This document shows positions 24,071 to 36,101 of a DNA stretch of 64,000 nt, in pieces. Below the pieces are notes generated by a model. That model was not told the DNA's origin. It saw only the letters and a list, made by a program, of their open reading frames with translations, and searched no databases. Position 1 is the stretch's first letter. Each line of letters begins with the position of its first letter. Source of the DNA: Deuterostichococcus epilithicus (Eukaryota > Chlorophyta > Trebouxiophyceae > Prasiolales > Stichococcaceae); contig JAVTLE010000005.1 in assembly GCA_033439295.1 (NCBI GenBank), positions 1,476,501 to 1,540,500 on the forward strand, written 5' to 3'. The translations under genes and the position numbers were made by a program.

Positions 24071-26132
24071 ATGGCGGAGTCCAATGTGGTCGAGATAGAT
24101 CCGACCCTCATCGGGGAGGTGAGCCGCGGGACATGCGCACTCCGCATGCTCGGTCACCCCGACAGATCTGGTTGAGCAAGCTGATGTCTTCTCAGAAACG
24201 CACGCAGCGTCTGCGTGTCAGACGCATTCAAGGACCCAAGCTTGAACCGCATCTGCAGATCATCGGCGGGCTCACCGACAAGCGGGCGTCAGTGGAGAAG
24301 GAGCTTGCGTTGATGGGCAAGGCGCCAAAGGGCATCAAGGACATTTTCCACCAGTGCAGAAACTTCGAGCGCGCCTACGCGACCGCTCTGGAGGTTCGTT
24401 GGGTTTCGTGAGAGGGGTGCCAGTGTCGCATTGCTGCTTGTTTGTGCAAGCGCTTCCTGGCATGCCGCTTATGTGCTGAAATTACTGTCATCAACTCGTG
24501 CAGAACCCAGAGGTGACCAGCCGCATCCGGAAGATCTTCAACAGCCAGGAGGGCTTGACGGGCCTGGTGAAGGGGCTTCCACTGGACCAGCGCTTCCAGC
24601 TGCCCAATGTCAAATCGGTGCGGCCCACACCTTCCTGATATGCGGCAATCCTTCGCGGTGCGGATGCTGGATGGTGCCATGACTGCCCCTTGATTGCAGG
24701 CGAGCCTGTGCGGGGCTCGAGCGAGGTATCGAGTATAAACTGCAGGTGTGCCGGGAGGCGGGCGGCTACCAGGGCCACCTGGTGTCCCCGGAGTTTGGGC
24801 TGCGGCGCCTCATCGAGGACGCGATGCTGCTGGTGCTGGACCCGGTGGTCACCGCCGTGCACCGTGTGCACCTGCTGCTGGTGGAGGCCGCCAGGTGAGC
24901 ACTGAGTCTCGTGATGCCGGGCCTCCCGAGCTCAGAACCTACCTGCAATTCTGGGATCCAGCCAGGGATTTCGGCTGCATCAAGAGGAGTATGCAGGCTC
25001 CTGCAAGTGTGGTGGAGGTTGTACAGTGAGTCAGTAACCTCGTGTCTTCAAGTCTGCTGGCAAGGACTGAAGGAATACAGGGCCACGATCCGCAGGCGTC
25101 GTAGACTGCCATGGGCGTTCCCTGCAGACAAATAGATAGCGCTGTGCAGTAGCCACTGGGCTGTGCCATGACCCAGAGTCTTGCTAGCTTTGCTGACAGC
25201 CTGCCGATGCCGAGGCTCACAATGGTCTGGGTTGACAGGATGGCGTCGCGCAATGCCGCAAAGTATACAGAGGATGGCCGCTTCGATGAGCGGCGGACGA
25301 GCCAATTCCCGGCGTTTGAGCGCGCGATCCTGCAGTACGCGACCACCTGCCTGGACGAGTGGCGGGACAAGGCCATCGAGACAGCCAACTCCCTGGTGCG
25401 TGACAAACAGTTGTGGTGCGGGCCTTGTCAATGGCGCAGGAGGCCGGCGGCATGCTCAGCACTTGCTGTCCGTTGATCGCTTGGCGGCTCGAATATACGG
25501 GAAATTGCCCTCAGTCCTGCTGGCACTGCACTCCGAACGGGCCCCTCACATGAGGCCAGGCATGGAGGCCAGAAATGGACGCAGCATGGAGGTGGTATGC
25601 CGGCGGCGCCTGACGGTGGCAATTATGTCTGTCCTGCGGCAGGTGGACATGGAGCAGGACTTTGTGACGGCGGCCTTCTTCAGGCATGCCATCGCGCAGC
25701 GCACCCTGCACCTGCAGCAGCTGGAGGACATGCAGCAGATCATGGACGGTAATGCACCTTCCCTCTCCATGACTCCAGAGCTGGTTGCTCAGCCGGGTTA
25801 TCACCAAAAGTCTCCGGCGGGCGGCCTGGGGGACCCTGCTGTGGCCCTTATGCGCATTGTGCCTCCGAGGACAGAGGGTGAGCCACCCTCTTGGCGCGTC
25901 TGACTGGATGCTTGTTGCGGCATGATGCCCGGGTTCAGGATTTGAACCTGAGCAAGTGCAGCAGGTGCCTTGGCAGATACCACTCGCTGGGCTCTTGCTG
26001 CTGTGTCCGACTAATGATTAATTGTGACAAGAGCACCTTGCAATCGTTCGTTGACTACAGCTGAAAGCTGCGCCTGTTTCCGAGACAGGCGCCGGTATGC
26101 GCCCGGCCGACGAGGATGATGAGTCGGACAAT

Positions 26133-26167
<35 letters not shown>

Positions 26168-29100
26168 TTCGGAGAATAGCAGCGCCGCGCCGGCGCAGCG
26201 GCAGATGTCTTCGCTCGCGCCGCCGCGCCCCAACCCGGGCGGCGGCCTCATGCCACCCAAGTCCCCTGGCGACGACGACTTCAAGATGGGGTGCGTGTTT
26301 CAGTGCGAGTTCTGAACCTGTTTTCCTCCTCGGCAGGGCGCTGCAGGTGTTGTGCAATCTGTGCATGGCTTGCAGGGAGAGGCGCACCTCTGTGCTGCGG
26401 TGTTGAGAGCAATTGCGAACACTGGTAGACGCAGCAGCATTGCCAGGACGCGCTGCTCACGTCTCGGAAGGGGCAGCTGCTTTTCAAGGATCTGGGCTTG
26501 CAGACAGGAGGTGACCACCTCCCTGTGCGTGCGCCCAGGTACCTGGAGAAGCGCATAGGGGAGCACAGCGGGCGGCAAAATCTGCCAGAGGGCTGGAAGT
26601 GGCAGAAGCGCTGGTTCGTATTCACGGACACCAAGGGCATGCTGTACTACTTCAAGACCGCCGACGACCCGCCCAACTACCGCGGCGTCATCGACATCAA
26701 GTGCGCTGCCTCCCTCCTTCCTGTGCAAGTCATGTGCACGTCACCTGACGCGTGTGCTTTCATTGCTTGCGCGCGCGTCTTGCCGCTCACGGCGGCTGCC
26801 TTCGTTCTGACGCCAGCTCATGGCGAGCTTGTCAAAAGTCCTGCGTGACAGGCAGTCTGCAGAGCTCCTTAAGCGTGCCATTGGCGTGAGCATGCCATGG
26901 CCAGGAGGGCGTCCGTCTGCAATGCCGGGGGATGGACGCTGAGGACAATCGCAACATCTGCACGCTATGCAAAGCTGTTCACGAGCCAGTCTGCTGACGC
27001 GCCGCCGCTCGCCGCCCGCAGGCAGTGCAAGATCGAGGACATGGACTCGCAGGGCCAGATCGTGCCGCCGGGGCGCTCGGGGCAGGGCCCGCCCTCGGTG
27101 CTGGTCAAGGTCAGCCACAAGGACCCGTCCAAGCCGGCCGTCAAGAAGCACCACTCCATCGTGCTGCGGGCGGAGTCGCCCGCGGAAAAGTACAGCTGGC
27201 TGCGCCGCCTCAAGCTGTGCTCCGAGGGCCCGGGCGCCATGCGCAACCTGCCGCCGCGGCCGACGCTGGCGAGCACGCAGCAGGACGGCGGCGCCGTGTC
27301 CAGGGCGCGCCGCGGCGGCGAGCTGGCGCCGGCGGGACCCGGCCCGGATCGCGGCTACGGCGGGGTGCGTGTCTAACGCCCTGCATCACACGCGTACACT
27401 TCTGTCCAGGCTGGGCAGCCAGCAGGACAGCGGCGCACTGCCGGCAGCGGCGTTGCCCTGAGCACAAACCCCGAGCACAGGAGGCAGCTGTTGGCCCTCC
27501 CGTCGAACACCGGTCGCTGTCGGTGTTCCTCTCGCAGCTGGAGTTCATTTGGCAGCATCCTCGAAGTTCTGTTCTCCGTCGCAGCTGCTGCGAGTGCGTC
27601 ACTGGGCATCGTCGAGTCGCAGCGGTTGTGCACTGCTGCTGCACTCGAGCGCAGTGGGTTGCATCACACACACTGCACCGCGACCTCGCTCAGTGCGACC
27701 GCTGTCTTGCCGCAGGGCCCGGCGCCGATGCCGGAGTCCAACGAGTCCTTCATGAACGGCGAGCTGGGGCTGGGCATGGCCATCCCGGAGGAGGCGACCG
27801 CCAGGCTGGGGCCGCTGCCGTCGCTGTTCCCCTCCGGCCGCACCGAACGCGACTCGGAGGTGCGCCTCCATGATCCTGAATTTTGGATTTTATTTTAAGG
27901 AATTGGCACCTCCACCTGGCACCTTCACCTGGCAGCGCGTCAGTCCTGTTCACACTTCCTCCGCAAGTCTGCAACGGAAGCCAAAACCGTCGACCAAAGG
28001 ACGGCCAGAATTGTAGTAAACTACGAACGCCCAAAACATGACCACACTTGCGGCAGGAGCCGGACACGGAGTCGTACGACGCCTTCCTGGAGCAACTGGC
28101 GGAGGACACGAAGCAGTACGTCAAGGCGGTGTTCAAGACCCTCGTCGCCACCGTGCCTAAGGCCATCATCCATGCCCAGGTGCGCCGCCGGTCTTTCGCC
28201 CGACGATCTGTCCCACCTCCATCAGGTGCAACCGGGTGGGGTCTCCTCTGGCGCAGGTGCCACAGCCCAGCCAGGCCAGCGCCTCGGAGCGCCCTGCACC
28301 CTGAAGGCGCACGGAGTCTGCGGAGCCTGCGGGCACACACCGCGCTCTATGTGTCCCATGCCACACAGATCAGACCCACCTTTCGTTGTTGCACCTGGAA
28401 GTGTCCGTGCAATGGGTGTGACCCGTTCCTCCTGGCGGTGCCCCGCAGGTGAAGCAGTCGCAGGAGCACCTGCTGGAGCGGCTGTACGCGTACGTGACGG
28501 GGCTCAAGCCAGGGGAGCTGGACATGCTGCTGGACGAGGACTCGGAGGTTACCCAGAAGCGCGCCGCCGCGCAGATGTCCATCAAGGTGAGCATCACATC
28601 AACATCTCTATCGATGCTCTCTGCCGCGCTGCAACGGCAGACGCCTGCATTGCACACACACCCTCACTCTCTTTTGACTGCTATGCCCCGCTGCAACGGC
28701 AGACGCCTGCGTTGTCAATCGCTCCTGTCTGCCAGCGCCCCTGAATGTGCCGCCCTGGGGGTCGACGGCGCTCGTTTGTCGGGCTGGAGCAAGCAGCCTT
28801 CCGAGGCAGGGGTTGCACCTGCAGGAGATCACCTCCAGTTGTGCGGTCGTGGTTGTTGTGTCCAGCCCCAAACGTCCAGGGATGGCAGCGCATTTGGCGG
28901 AGGTTTGCAGACCCGTCACTGCCCGCCCCTTCCCTTGCGCTCGCCGTGGCCCATCGTTCTGGCCGTGCTGAGCCGGCACTCGCGGCCGCCCTGCCCGCAG
29001 GACATCACCTCGTCGATAGTGGAGCTCAAGCGGGTGGAGGAGAAGCGGATTCGCACACAGGAGGACGAGCGGCCCCCCAAGGAGGAGGTCTCCCGTGCGG

Positions 29101-29796
29101 TGCGCCCCCCCTTGCCGTTGCCCCCTCGCTGCACGTGCCCAGGCCTCACGTCAGCTCTGCCTGGCAGGACGTTCCACCCAGCCACTCCTGCTCCCGAACT
29201 GCGGGACGACGGCGTACTCACGAGTGTTCGGGCCGGGCCCCGTCACAAGCTCTTGCTGATCAGTGACTGCTGGCTGCGCGCAGGCCATCGAGCAGTCGGG
29301 TATGTGGGACCTGTTGCCAGGCGGCGGCCCGGCGGCGCAGGGCTCCTCCCCCTACGGCCAGTATACGCCCCGCTCGCTGCAGGGTATGCCCGTCCGCACC
29401 CGCCTCTGCAACTGCCATACCGCCCTTGGCTCCAGACAGCCGAGGATCGGGCCTTGATATGTCAAGTGCATCCATCCACAGCCTGCTCGTGCGCAGCAGA
29501 CCCCATGTGCGCCGCCAGCATCTGCCATTGCCATAATGCATGGGGCCGCCTTTGTCAGGCTGTCAGTGAGTGTTGCAACACTGCGCTTGTCTGATGTTGT
29601 CGTCACAGACGCTGCAGGCCGGACGCCCTTCACAGAGACGAGACGCTCGCCGGCACCCAACGGCACAGCGCCGCCGGCGCGCTCGGCGCCGCAGCCTGGT
29701 AGTCGCCCGACTTCAGCCGGCGCAGCGCCGGGCGCGCCCAGCCCTCTGACCCAAAAGCCTCGGCGGCGGCCGCCGCCCGCGCCGCCTGGCCAGTGA
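24071..29796 (+). CDS. Dynamin-related protein (stalk-PH-GED-PRD) without a recognisable GTPase domain
   Basis: Dynamin-superfamily protein closest in layout to classical dynamin/plant DRP2, which bind and remodel membranes. Exon 1 (24071-24118) gives MAESNVVEIDPTLIGE, then the stalk: GLTDKRASVEKELALMGKAP, IFHQCRNFERAYATALE, GLVKGLPLDQRFQLPNVKS, GGYQGHLVSPEFGLRRLIED, SQFPAFERAILQYATTCLDE and VDMEQDFVTAAFFRHAIAQR. An acidic linker (12 consecutive Asp at 26133-26168) leads to a PH domain (WKWQKRWFVFTDTKGMLYYF ... SHKDPSKPAVKKHHSIVLRA). A GED follows (EPDTESYDAFLEQLAEDTKQ, VATVPKAIIHAQVKQSQEHL, ITSSIVELKRVEEKR), then a Pro-rich tail ending RRPPPAPPGQ with TGA at 29794-29796. No G1-G4 GTPase motifs are present between the APH-1 start and the stalk. 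Domain order is confident; exon edges are approximate. Confidence 0.85.
26133..26168 (+). repeat. GAC/GAT run encoding 12 Asp
   Basis: Imperfect trinucleotide tract between the stalk and PH domain of the dynamin-like protein. It is part of a longer Asp/Glu/Ser-rich segment from about 26105 to 26180. Confidence 0.8.
28627..28710. repeat. 22-bp direct repeat in a dynamin-like intron
   Basis: Identical 22-bp copies at 28627-28648 and 28689-28710, 62 bp apart, both inside the intron that follows exon end AAQMSIK. This suggests a small local duplication of intron sequence. Confidence 0.65.
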
Positions 29797-30403
29797 TTGT
29801 TGCCCTAGAATCTCAGCAGCTGCACAACAGACACGCTGAGCATGGATCGGCGCAAGGGCCAGCAAGCAGTCTGACGACCACGGGCAATCGCCTGCCAGGA
29901 GTGTTTCCACTGCAGCCTTGTGAAACGAAGCGAAGTCATTTTGGCAGGTCCAACCAATTGAAAGCTCAAGTCTAGTTGCGGATACCTGGATGGCTGAACA
30001 AGCGCGGTCGTTTCGGCCTCGGGATGCCCAATGCTGTGTGGCAAGAGGAGCCATTGGCCTTACACGTACCCTATCCAACCAGAGGCTCCAAAGAAGTTGG
30101 TGTGAAGCATTCTGAGGCGGCAAGCGGAGCCACCTGATCAGACTGTGAACTGGCAAATGGGGTCACCAACTTCACATGGCCCACTGAGGCACCCAAAGCG
30201 TGGGTGTTGAAGCCAGACCGAATAGCATTGAAGGAGTGCGCACATCGCAACATGCCTTCTCAGAAAACCAGCCCGTGCGTGGCGGCTACAATCAAGCACG
30301 CGCCTCCCAGACTGTGTACAGTTCTGCCTCACCAACTCCCCATTGCTGCCAACAATGTGGCGCCGAGGGATCACAGGACGCTCCCTTGGCAGTGAGAGAC
30401 GCA
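29797..30403. other. Gap between dynamin-like gene and small minus-strand gene
   Basis: About 600 bp between convergent 3' ends. Several open frames exist but none shows domain content or a phase-consistent exon chain. Confidence 0.4.
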
Positions 30404-31114
30404 TCAATATATACATCGTGGCTCCCGAGTTGTGCCCCTTGCACCCTCCGACCGCACACTTGCAAAGGTCTCGCACTCCGCCGTGCGGACCCCCTGCAGC
30501 TTCTTGCAACAACCGAAGACCTACACCATCCTCACTTTGATCCGCCAAACCACTGGCCCCAGCTGCTGAAGCCTTGCGACGGTGCCTTGTCGCCAGGTCG
30601 CCGCGTGTTGTCGACCTCCTGCAGCGCGGTGTTTGACATGTATGCAATCAGCTGCTGGCATGGCTCGAAGGTTCAGCGGCCACAACTCGCAAACGCAAGT
30701 GGCATTCAGACTCGGCAGCAGTGTGAACCATTTCTTACCCAAATGCCGACATCGCTGGGGCTGAACGCCAACTCTGCACGGACATAATTACACGTCAAAG
30801 CCAGCACACGACAATCACCTCTCCGTTGACACGGCACTGCGACTGGCCTGATGAAGCATGCGCAGCGGTGCATGGTAAGCGTTGCATCCTGAGAACTTAC
30901 CGGGATGGGAGTGTGCAGGCTCATGCGGAGTGCGGATAGACTTCAGCCCTCCGCTGGGCACCTGCACGTTAGCGGCTGTCGCCTCTGGCACCTTGCTCTG
31001 GATGGGTGTGTCCGACTGGCGAGGCGGGTTCTGAGATGGCGCCAAGGGGCCTGCAATCTTCGAGAACAGGCTGCTGGTCCACGACTCCTGGGCTTTCTCC
31101 GACGGCTTGTCCAT
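30404..31114 (-). CDS. Small protein of unknown function (about 140 aa, 4 exons)
   Basis: I do not recognise it. Three exons join cleanly in phase with GT/AG sites. Exon 1 (31114-30901) starts MDKPSEKAQESWTSSLFSKI and contains AGPLAPSQNPPRQSD and IRTPHEPAHSHP. Exon 2 is only 35 nt (30773-30739) and gives ELAFSPSDVGIW. Exon 3 (30651-30536) gives LIAYMSNTALQEVDNTRRPG then DKAPSQGFSSWGQWFGGS. Exon 4 is uncertain: one acceptor gives NVRSEGARGTTREPRCIY with a stop at 30404, while a different acceptor extends the frame towards about 30300. No signal peptide, membrane span or known domain is visible. The Trp/Phe-rich SSWGQWFGG end and SWTSSLFSKI start look like short conserved motifs. It is divergent from the GT14 gene. 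Confidence 0.5.
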
Positions 31115-31518
31115 GGCGCCAGGCAGATTGCACCCTGGGTCAGGGGACAGCCCCGACCGGTCAACCCTATTACCAGGTACCGCACAGCACAGCGTCGCTC
31201 GCCAATGCGTTCAGACTAGCTCGCGAGTCGCATGCAGGAGCGAGAGAACTGCGATGTGGATCGTGCTCGCAAGCGAACGGCTGAGGTGGCAAAAGCGTTC
31301 CGGAGTTCCCAGAGTTCTCCTCCCTGGAGTCGCGGGGCCCGTCAGCACGAGCATAAGTCATATTTGCGAGCAGTGCCTCTGGGATTGGGCCAACAGCTTG
31401 TTCGAAAGTGCTGGGTTAGAGGCATCCACACGCAGCTGGACCCGTGCTAGATTCTTTCCGCAAATTTCAGGCTTGATCATCTCGACCCGCCACCTGCAGC
31501 TGACGAGGGCCGCGGCAA
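31115..31518. promoter_or_regulatory. Divergent upstream region, small protein / GT14
   Basis: 404 bp between opposed start codons. No distinct motif recognised; a shared promoter is inferred. Confidence 0.35.
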
Positions 31519-34500
31519 ATGCGAGATAGGCATCTGGCTGCCTTGAAATCGTTCAGGCTGCCGACCGTTACGCGCCTGCAGGGCATCTTGCTGCTGCTCA
31601 TCAGCATTGCTGTAGGCGCCGCAGGATGGCAGCGCACCGCCATGGTGGGCTGAGACATCGTCGAGTGATCATTTACATCCCCTCGATTCCTTCAGGTCAC
31701 TTCTACCAAGCACAGTTGCCGAAGTCAGCTGAACATCCTGCTCCTCTCGCGCAGGATTACGTGCTGGCAGCGCAGCAGGCGTCTGCACTTTCGGCCGAAG
31801 TCTCTCAGGAAACGCTGCCGGCGCCAGCAGCAGGATCAGAACTGGACGCACACAATCCGGCTGCTGCAGATGGCGGTGCTGCCGCGCAAGCCGCCGAACT
31901 AGCAGCCGCTTTAGGGGCATTGGGAGAAGACGCCCAGGACATCGGGCCATTTGAGCAGGAGGCGGTAGCCAGCGGGGCAGCCGCCGAAGACAGCGCGCCC
32001 GAGCCGAAGGTGGGTGCATGTCACCGTCAGCCTGTCTGGCTCATGCTGTTTACACTCAGCATGCTGGGTTGTGGTTTTATGGATGTGTTGCTCAGCGGAA
32101 CACACAGTGCAACCATCCCGGTCAACAGCACGCACGGAGCTCATTCAGATGCCGCGGCCTGCGACAGGTGATCGTCGACCATGGCGGCTTTTCATCCGCG
32201 GGCATGGCCCGGCCGCTGCCGCAGGTCGCGCTGCTGTTCCTGACGCGCGGCCCGATGCCGCTCGAGCCTGCCTGGCGGGCCTTCTTCACTGCGGCAGGAA
32301 ACATCAGCCGAGGTGACTGATAGTTTCCGCTCCCCAACCTGTTGTAATGCCTGCTTCGCTGTGCAACAAGCTGCCTGTTTCATGGTGCACGCCGCTCCAC
32401 AACACCTTCGCCACAGCCGCACCAGGGACCTGCTGCGCCTCTCTGTTGAGTTGTCCACTCAAAAGTGGCGCAGCGCCCTCTCTGTGCAGGCTGGCCGCAG
32501 CCGCAGCAGCGCAGCCGCCACCTGGTGCCCGGGCAGCGGCTGTTTTCGGCGTACCTACATGCGGCGCCTGGCTACAGGGCGCCCCGCAGCAGCGTCTTCG
32601 CCGGCCTGGAGCTGGAGGACCCCGTGCAGGTGTGTGTGGCAGCAAGGTCTAGGGTCTAGCCGCAAAAGGATCAGACGCATGCCCTACAGCGGTGCAGACA
32701 TTACGGCGCGGCCAGCTGCCCGCGGAAGCAAATGGGCGTGTGCTCGTGATCATGCATCCGCGTTCCAGCCACACACCCTGTCGGCACGGGCCAGCTGGCG
32801 TGCGCCGCCTGTGCTGGGTCCCGTCGCGCAGAGGCCGCAAACCGGGCGCCGTCTCACCGCCGCGCCGCGTGCCGCCCCTGCAGGCGCAGTGGGGCCAGCA
32901 CAGCGTTGCGGAGGCAGAGCGCCGCCTGTTCATCAGCGCGCTGCACGACCGCGCCAACCGCCGCTTCGCGCTGCTGTCCGAATCGTGAGCCGCCGCCCCT
33001 GCTGGCGCCCTCACGACCCTGTGCATGCTCGTTGAGGCGCACGGGCGCCTGGCGTTGGCGCAGGCGCTTGCGTCGCTGGTGCCCTCGCCTCTCGGGCTGC
33101 CCGGGCAGCTGCGCGGCACCGCCGGCTCAATGCCCCAGCTGTATGGTTTTCCGTCCTGATCCATGCCCTGGACGAAGGTGCAGATCTCAGTGCAGCAGTC
33201 GCTGGCGGCTGCCGTTCAACAGAGTTGTGGGCCGCACGCCCTCAATGGTACTGGATGTTGCCGCTGCAGGTGCGTGTTCCTGTACCCGCCGGCCGTGGTG
33301 TGGCTGGAGGCGCTGTCCGAGACCCGCAGCCGCATAAATGCGTGCGCGCACCACAGCGACCGCCACCGCATGGTTTACAGGTGGGCAGGCCTCAGCTGAG
33401 CTTTCATCTGCCTGCTACACGACAGAGAACTGACCGCAATGTCACATGCCTATGCAAGAACGCCCTACCCCGGCACCCAAGTCGATTGCGCTCTCAACGT
33501 TCTGGGCTCGCGCCTGTGCAGATTCCAGCGGGACATGCACACCGACAGGCTCAATGTGTCCATGTGGCGCAAGAGCAGCCAGTGGATCATCCTCAACAGG
33601 TGCTGCGAAACCGGCAGTGCGCTTGGCGCCATCCCGTGCCATCCGTGGCGGCTCCCACTGCAGCTGCCGTGCTCCCACCAAGCGCATCTTGCAAGCGTTG
33701 GTCGTTGTTGCATGGCATCCGGAAACGCTGTTGTCTCCTGCCTGAGACAGCCCTCGGCCACCACGCAGGAAGCATGCGGCGCTGGTGGCGGGCGATGACA
33801 TTGTCAACCCGCTGTTTGTGCGTGAGTGTTGGGTGGACGCGCTCCACCGCCCGCCGCACCGCTTCTGCGTGTCAGACGAGCACTACATCCCGACCCTGCT
33901 GGCGGCGCACGGTGCGACTCCCCGCGGCTGTGCTCGAGAGCTGGAAGCCGACAGGCAGGCGGGCAGTGGGGCCGATGGGAAGCTCTGCCACCAGCAGACC
34001 TTGGCTCCTCTGTCGAGGAGCGCAGGATGCATCTCTCGCCATCTCCCTGCGTCCAGCCAGCGTCAGGCATGTGGGTCGGCTGTGGCGCGGACGCTGAGTT
34101 GTGTTGCAGCCCTGCTCCCGCCTTAGCTGCAGCTCCGCTGCCCACAGGCTTGGACGTGGCTAACGAGACGGACTGCACAGGCGGTGGCACGCACGCCATA
34201 TGGGACAGCGGCCACGGCAAAGTGAGCCTTCGTCGACACATGTCCAGTGCCCCATCCCAGACGCTGTCCTTCCGCGCAGACCCTGGTGGTGCCCTTCCAT
34301 GCAGAAGGTTGTGCCAACCCTACTATCTAGAGCGGCACACATTCTGTGCAGTTTCCGGCGCACCCAAGGACTTGGAGCCGCGCTGTCGACGTCACCGCAG
34401 ACCTGGTCGAAATGCTGCGCGTCCCCGTCTATGCCAAGGCGGGCTGCAACGCCAGCGCCGCGATTGCGAGCGCGGCCCGCGCCCTGCCCGCTGCCGCAGG

Positions 34501-35098
34501 TGGCGGCGGCAGCGGCGGCGGCGCATCCGCCGCCCTGGGCGACGCGCTCAGCGGCGTCTCCAGCGGCGTCTCCTCCCATTTCAGCGAGCTGCTGCGGCAC
34601 ATGCCGGCGTCGCTGCAGCAGCTCGTGGCCGGAGACTCGGCACTGCTCATGCGGCGGCGGCTGCAGGCAACCAGGGTCTCCGTGGCCCGGCGGCAGGGCG
34701 GCGGTCTCGGCTTTTCGCTGTCGCGGCGCCAGATGCGCGGCCAGGCAGTTGGCGGATCGCAGGTGACTGGTGCACGACACCTTGGAAGCGACGGTGCAGT
34801 CGCACGCACTGCGGCAGGGGTGGCTCTCAGCAGTGGCATCAGGCCGCGAAAGTTGCTGGCGGCCGATGATGGCCAGCCCGCCCAAGGTGCGGCGGCAGCG
34901 ACAAATGCGTGGCAGGGGGAGTCATGGCTGCTGGAGGATCCCTACGCTCTGGACCCTGACGGGCCGCAGGTGTCCGAGCTGCTGCACCACTATGCTGCGC
35001 TGGGCCACGCGTGCCCGCTGTTTGCACGGAAACTCGTGAACGGTGCTGTGGGGCGCTTTGCCGATGTTGCAAGGCAACACATTCTTGCCAGCCCCTGA
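31519..35098 (+). CDS. GT14 (Core-2/I-branching, DUF266) glycosyltransferase, type II membrane protein
   Basis: Plant-type 'Branch' family glycosyltransferase of the Golgi. The start at 31519 (MRDRHLAALKSFRLPTVTRL) leads into the membrane anchor GILLLLISIAVGAAGWQ. An Ala/Glu-rich stem follows (LPKSAEHPAPLAQDYVLAAQ...). Catalytic-domain blocks are QVALLFLTRGPMPLEPAWRA, LFSAYLHAAPGY (the family's 'YVHASPG'), AWGQHSVAEAERRLFISALH (family WGxxSMVxAERRLL), DRANRRFALLSES, MWRKSSQWI (WRKGSQW) and FCVSDEHYIPTLLAA (DEHYxPT). The C-terminus ends ACPLFARKLVNGAVGRFADV and HILASP with TGA at 35096-35098; CxLFARKF is the usual last motif. A Gly/Ala-rich insert (about 34,490-34,560) separates the DEHY and LFARK parts. 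Donor sugar and acceptor are unknown. Confidence 0.85.
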
Positions 35099-35406
35099 CT
35101 TTGCTGGGGTAGAGCTGTGGCCGGCTCGCCAACCTAGCTATCGCTCATCTGAACTACCTGCTTATGCCTTTGGCACACGTTTGTGGTTTGGGTTTCACCA
35201 ACTGACATCTGGTTTGGTTGCCCGACTTTCGAGCTTACTGACATCTCAGATGAACCCTCACCCTTCCAACCACAACATTTCTCGCTGAGGGCCTGACGCC
35301 CGCCAGCCTTAGAACACCTGGACCCAAAGCAGATACATATGCACTGCAAAATTCGACGTTGACAAGGGGGCTCTGGACTTTTTTTCCTTTCGCATCCCCC
35401 TTGCAA
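35099..35406. other. Convergent 3' gap, GT14 / Gln-rich protein
   Basis: 308 bp between two stop codons, pyrimidine-rich around 35378-35410. Only 3' UTR content is expected. Confidence 0.45.
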
Positions 35407-36029
35407 TCAGTAGCTCTGCTGCGTCATGGACGAGCTGCCACCGCTGCTGCTGCGGAGCCTCCTTTTCCGTTCCGTGGTTTTCTGATGCATGCGCTGCTTC
35501 TTGTCCGCCGCAGTTGGATAGGACCCACCTGGGATGGCTGCTGACGCCTGGCGGGCCTGCACCAATTCGCACCAATGCGCATCGGGGACACCGAATGAAT
35601 GTGCTCATGCAGCACACCCAGCCGGGCAGCAATTTAGCAGCACTAGCAGCGGCAGCAGCCTGCAGCCTGCCTCGAGATCACACAAACCAGGTGCGATGAC
35701 ACACCTGGACTGCTCCTGGAGTGCCATAACGGACTGCGGCTGCAGCCTTGCTCTCAGCCGGCGCCATCACGGGCTGGCTGGTCGCTGGGGCTGAAGCAGA
35801 CCCTGTCCCTAGAGCGCCAGGATTGCCGCTGGGCAGCCGCTGCTGCGTTGTATCTGTGGCTGTGCCTCGAAGGGTCCCAGGAGCCGCCAATGCCCCCGCG
35901 GCCGCACCTGCCGCCACAGCCACAAATGCTGGCTGTGGATTGGCGGGGACACCCGGCGCGGCCTGCGGCAAGCCTGCGACCGCCGCAGTGCGCTTGGTGC
36001 CATGCCCTGCAGGGGCGGCCGCCTGCTGT

Positions 36030-36101
<72 letters not shown>

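Noticed and set aside
25925-26005. tRNA-like T-arm on the minus strand (stem TCAGG / CCTGA around TTCAAAT)
   Set aside because: The T-arm is good, but the acceptor stem has two mismatches, the anticodon arm does not fold and the total length is too short. It lies in an intron of the dynamin-like gene. At most a degraded tRNA fragment.
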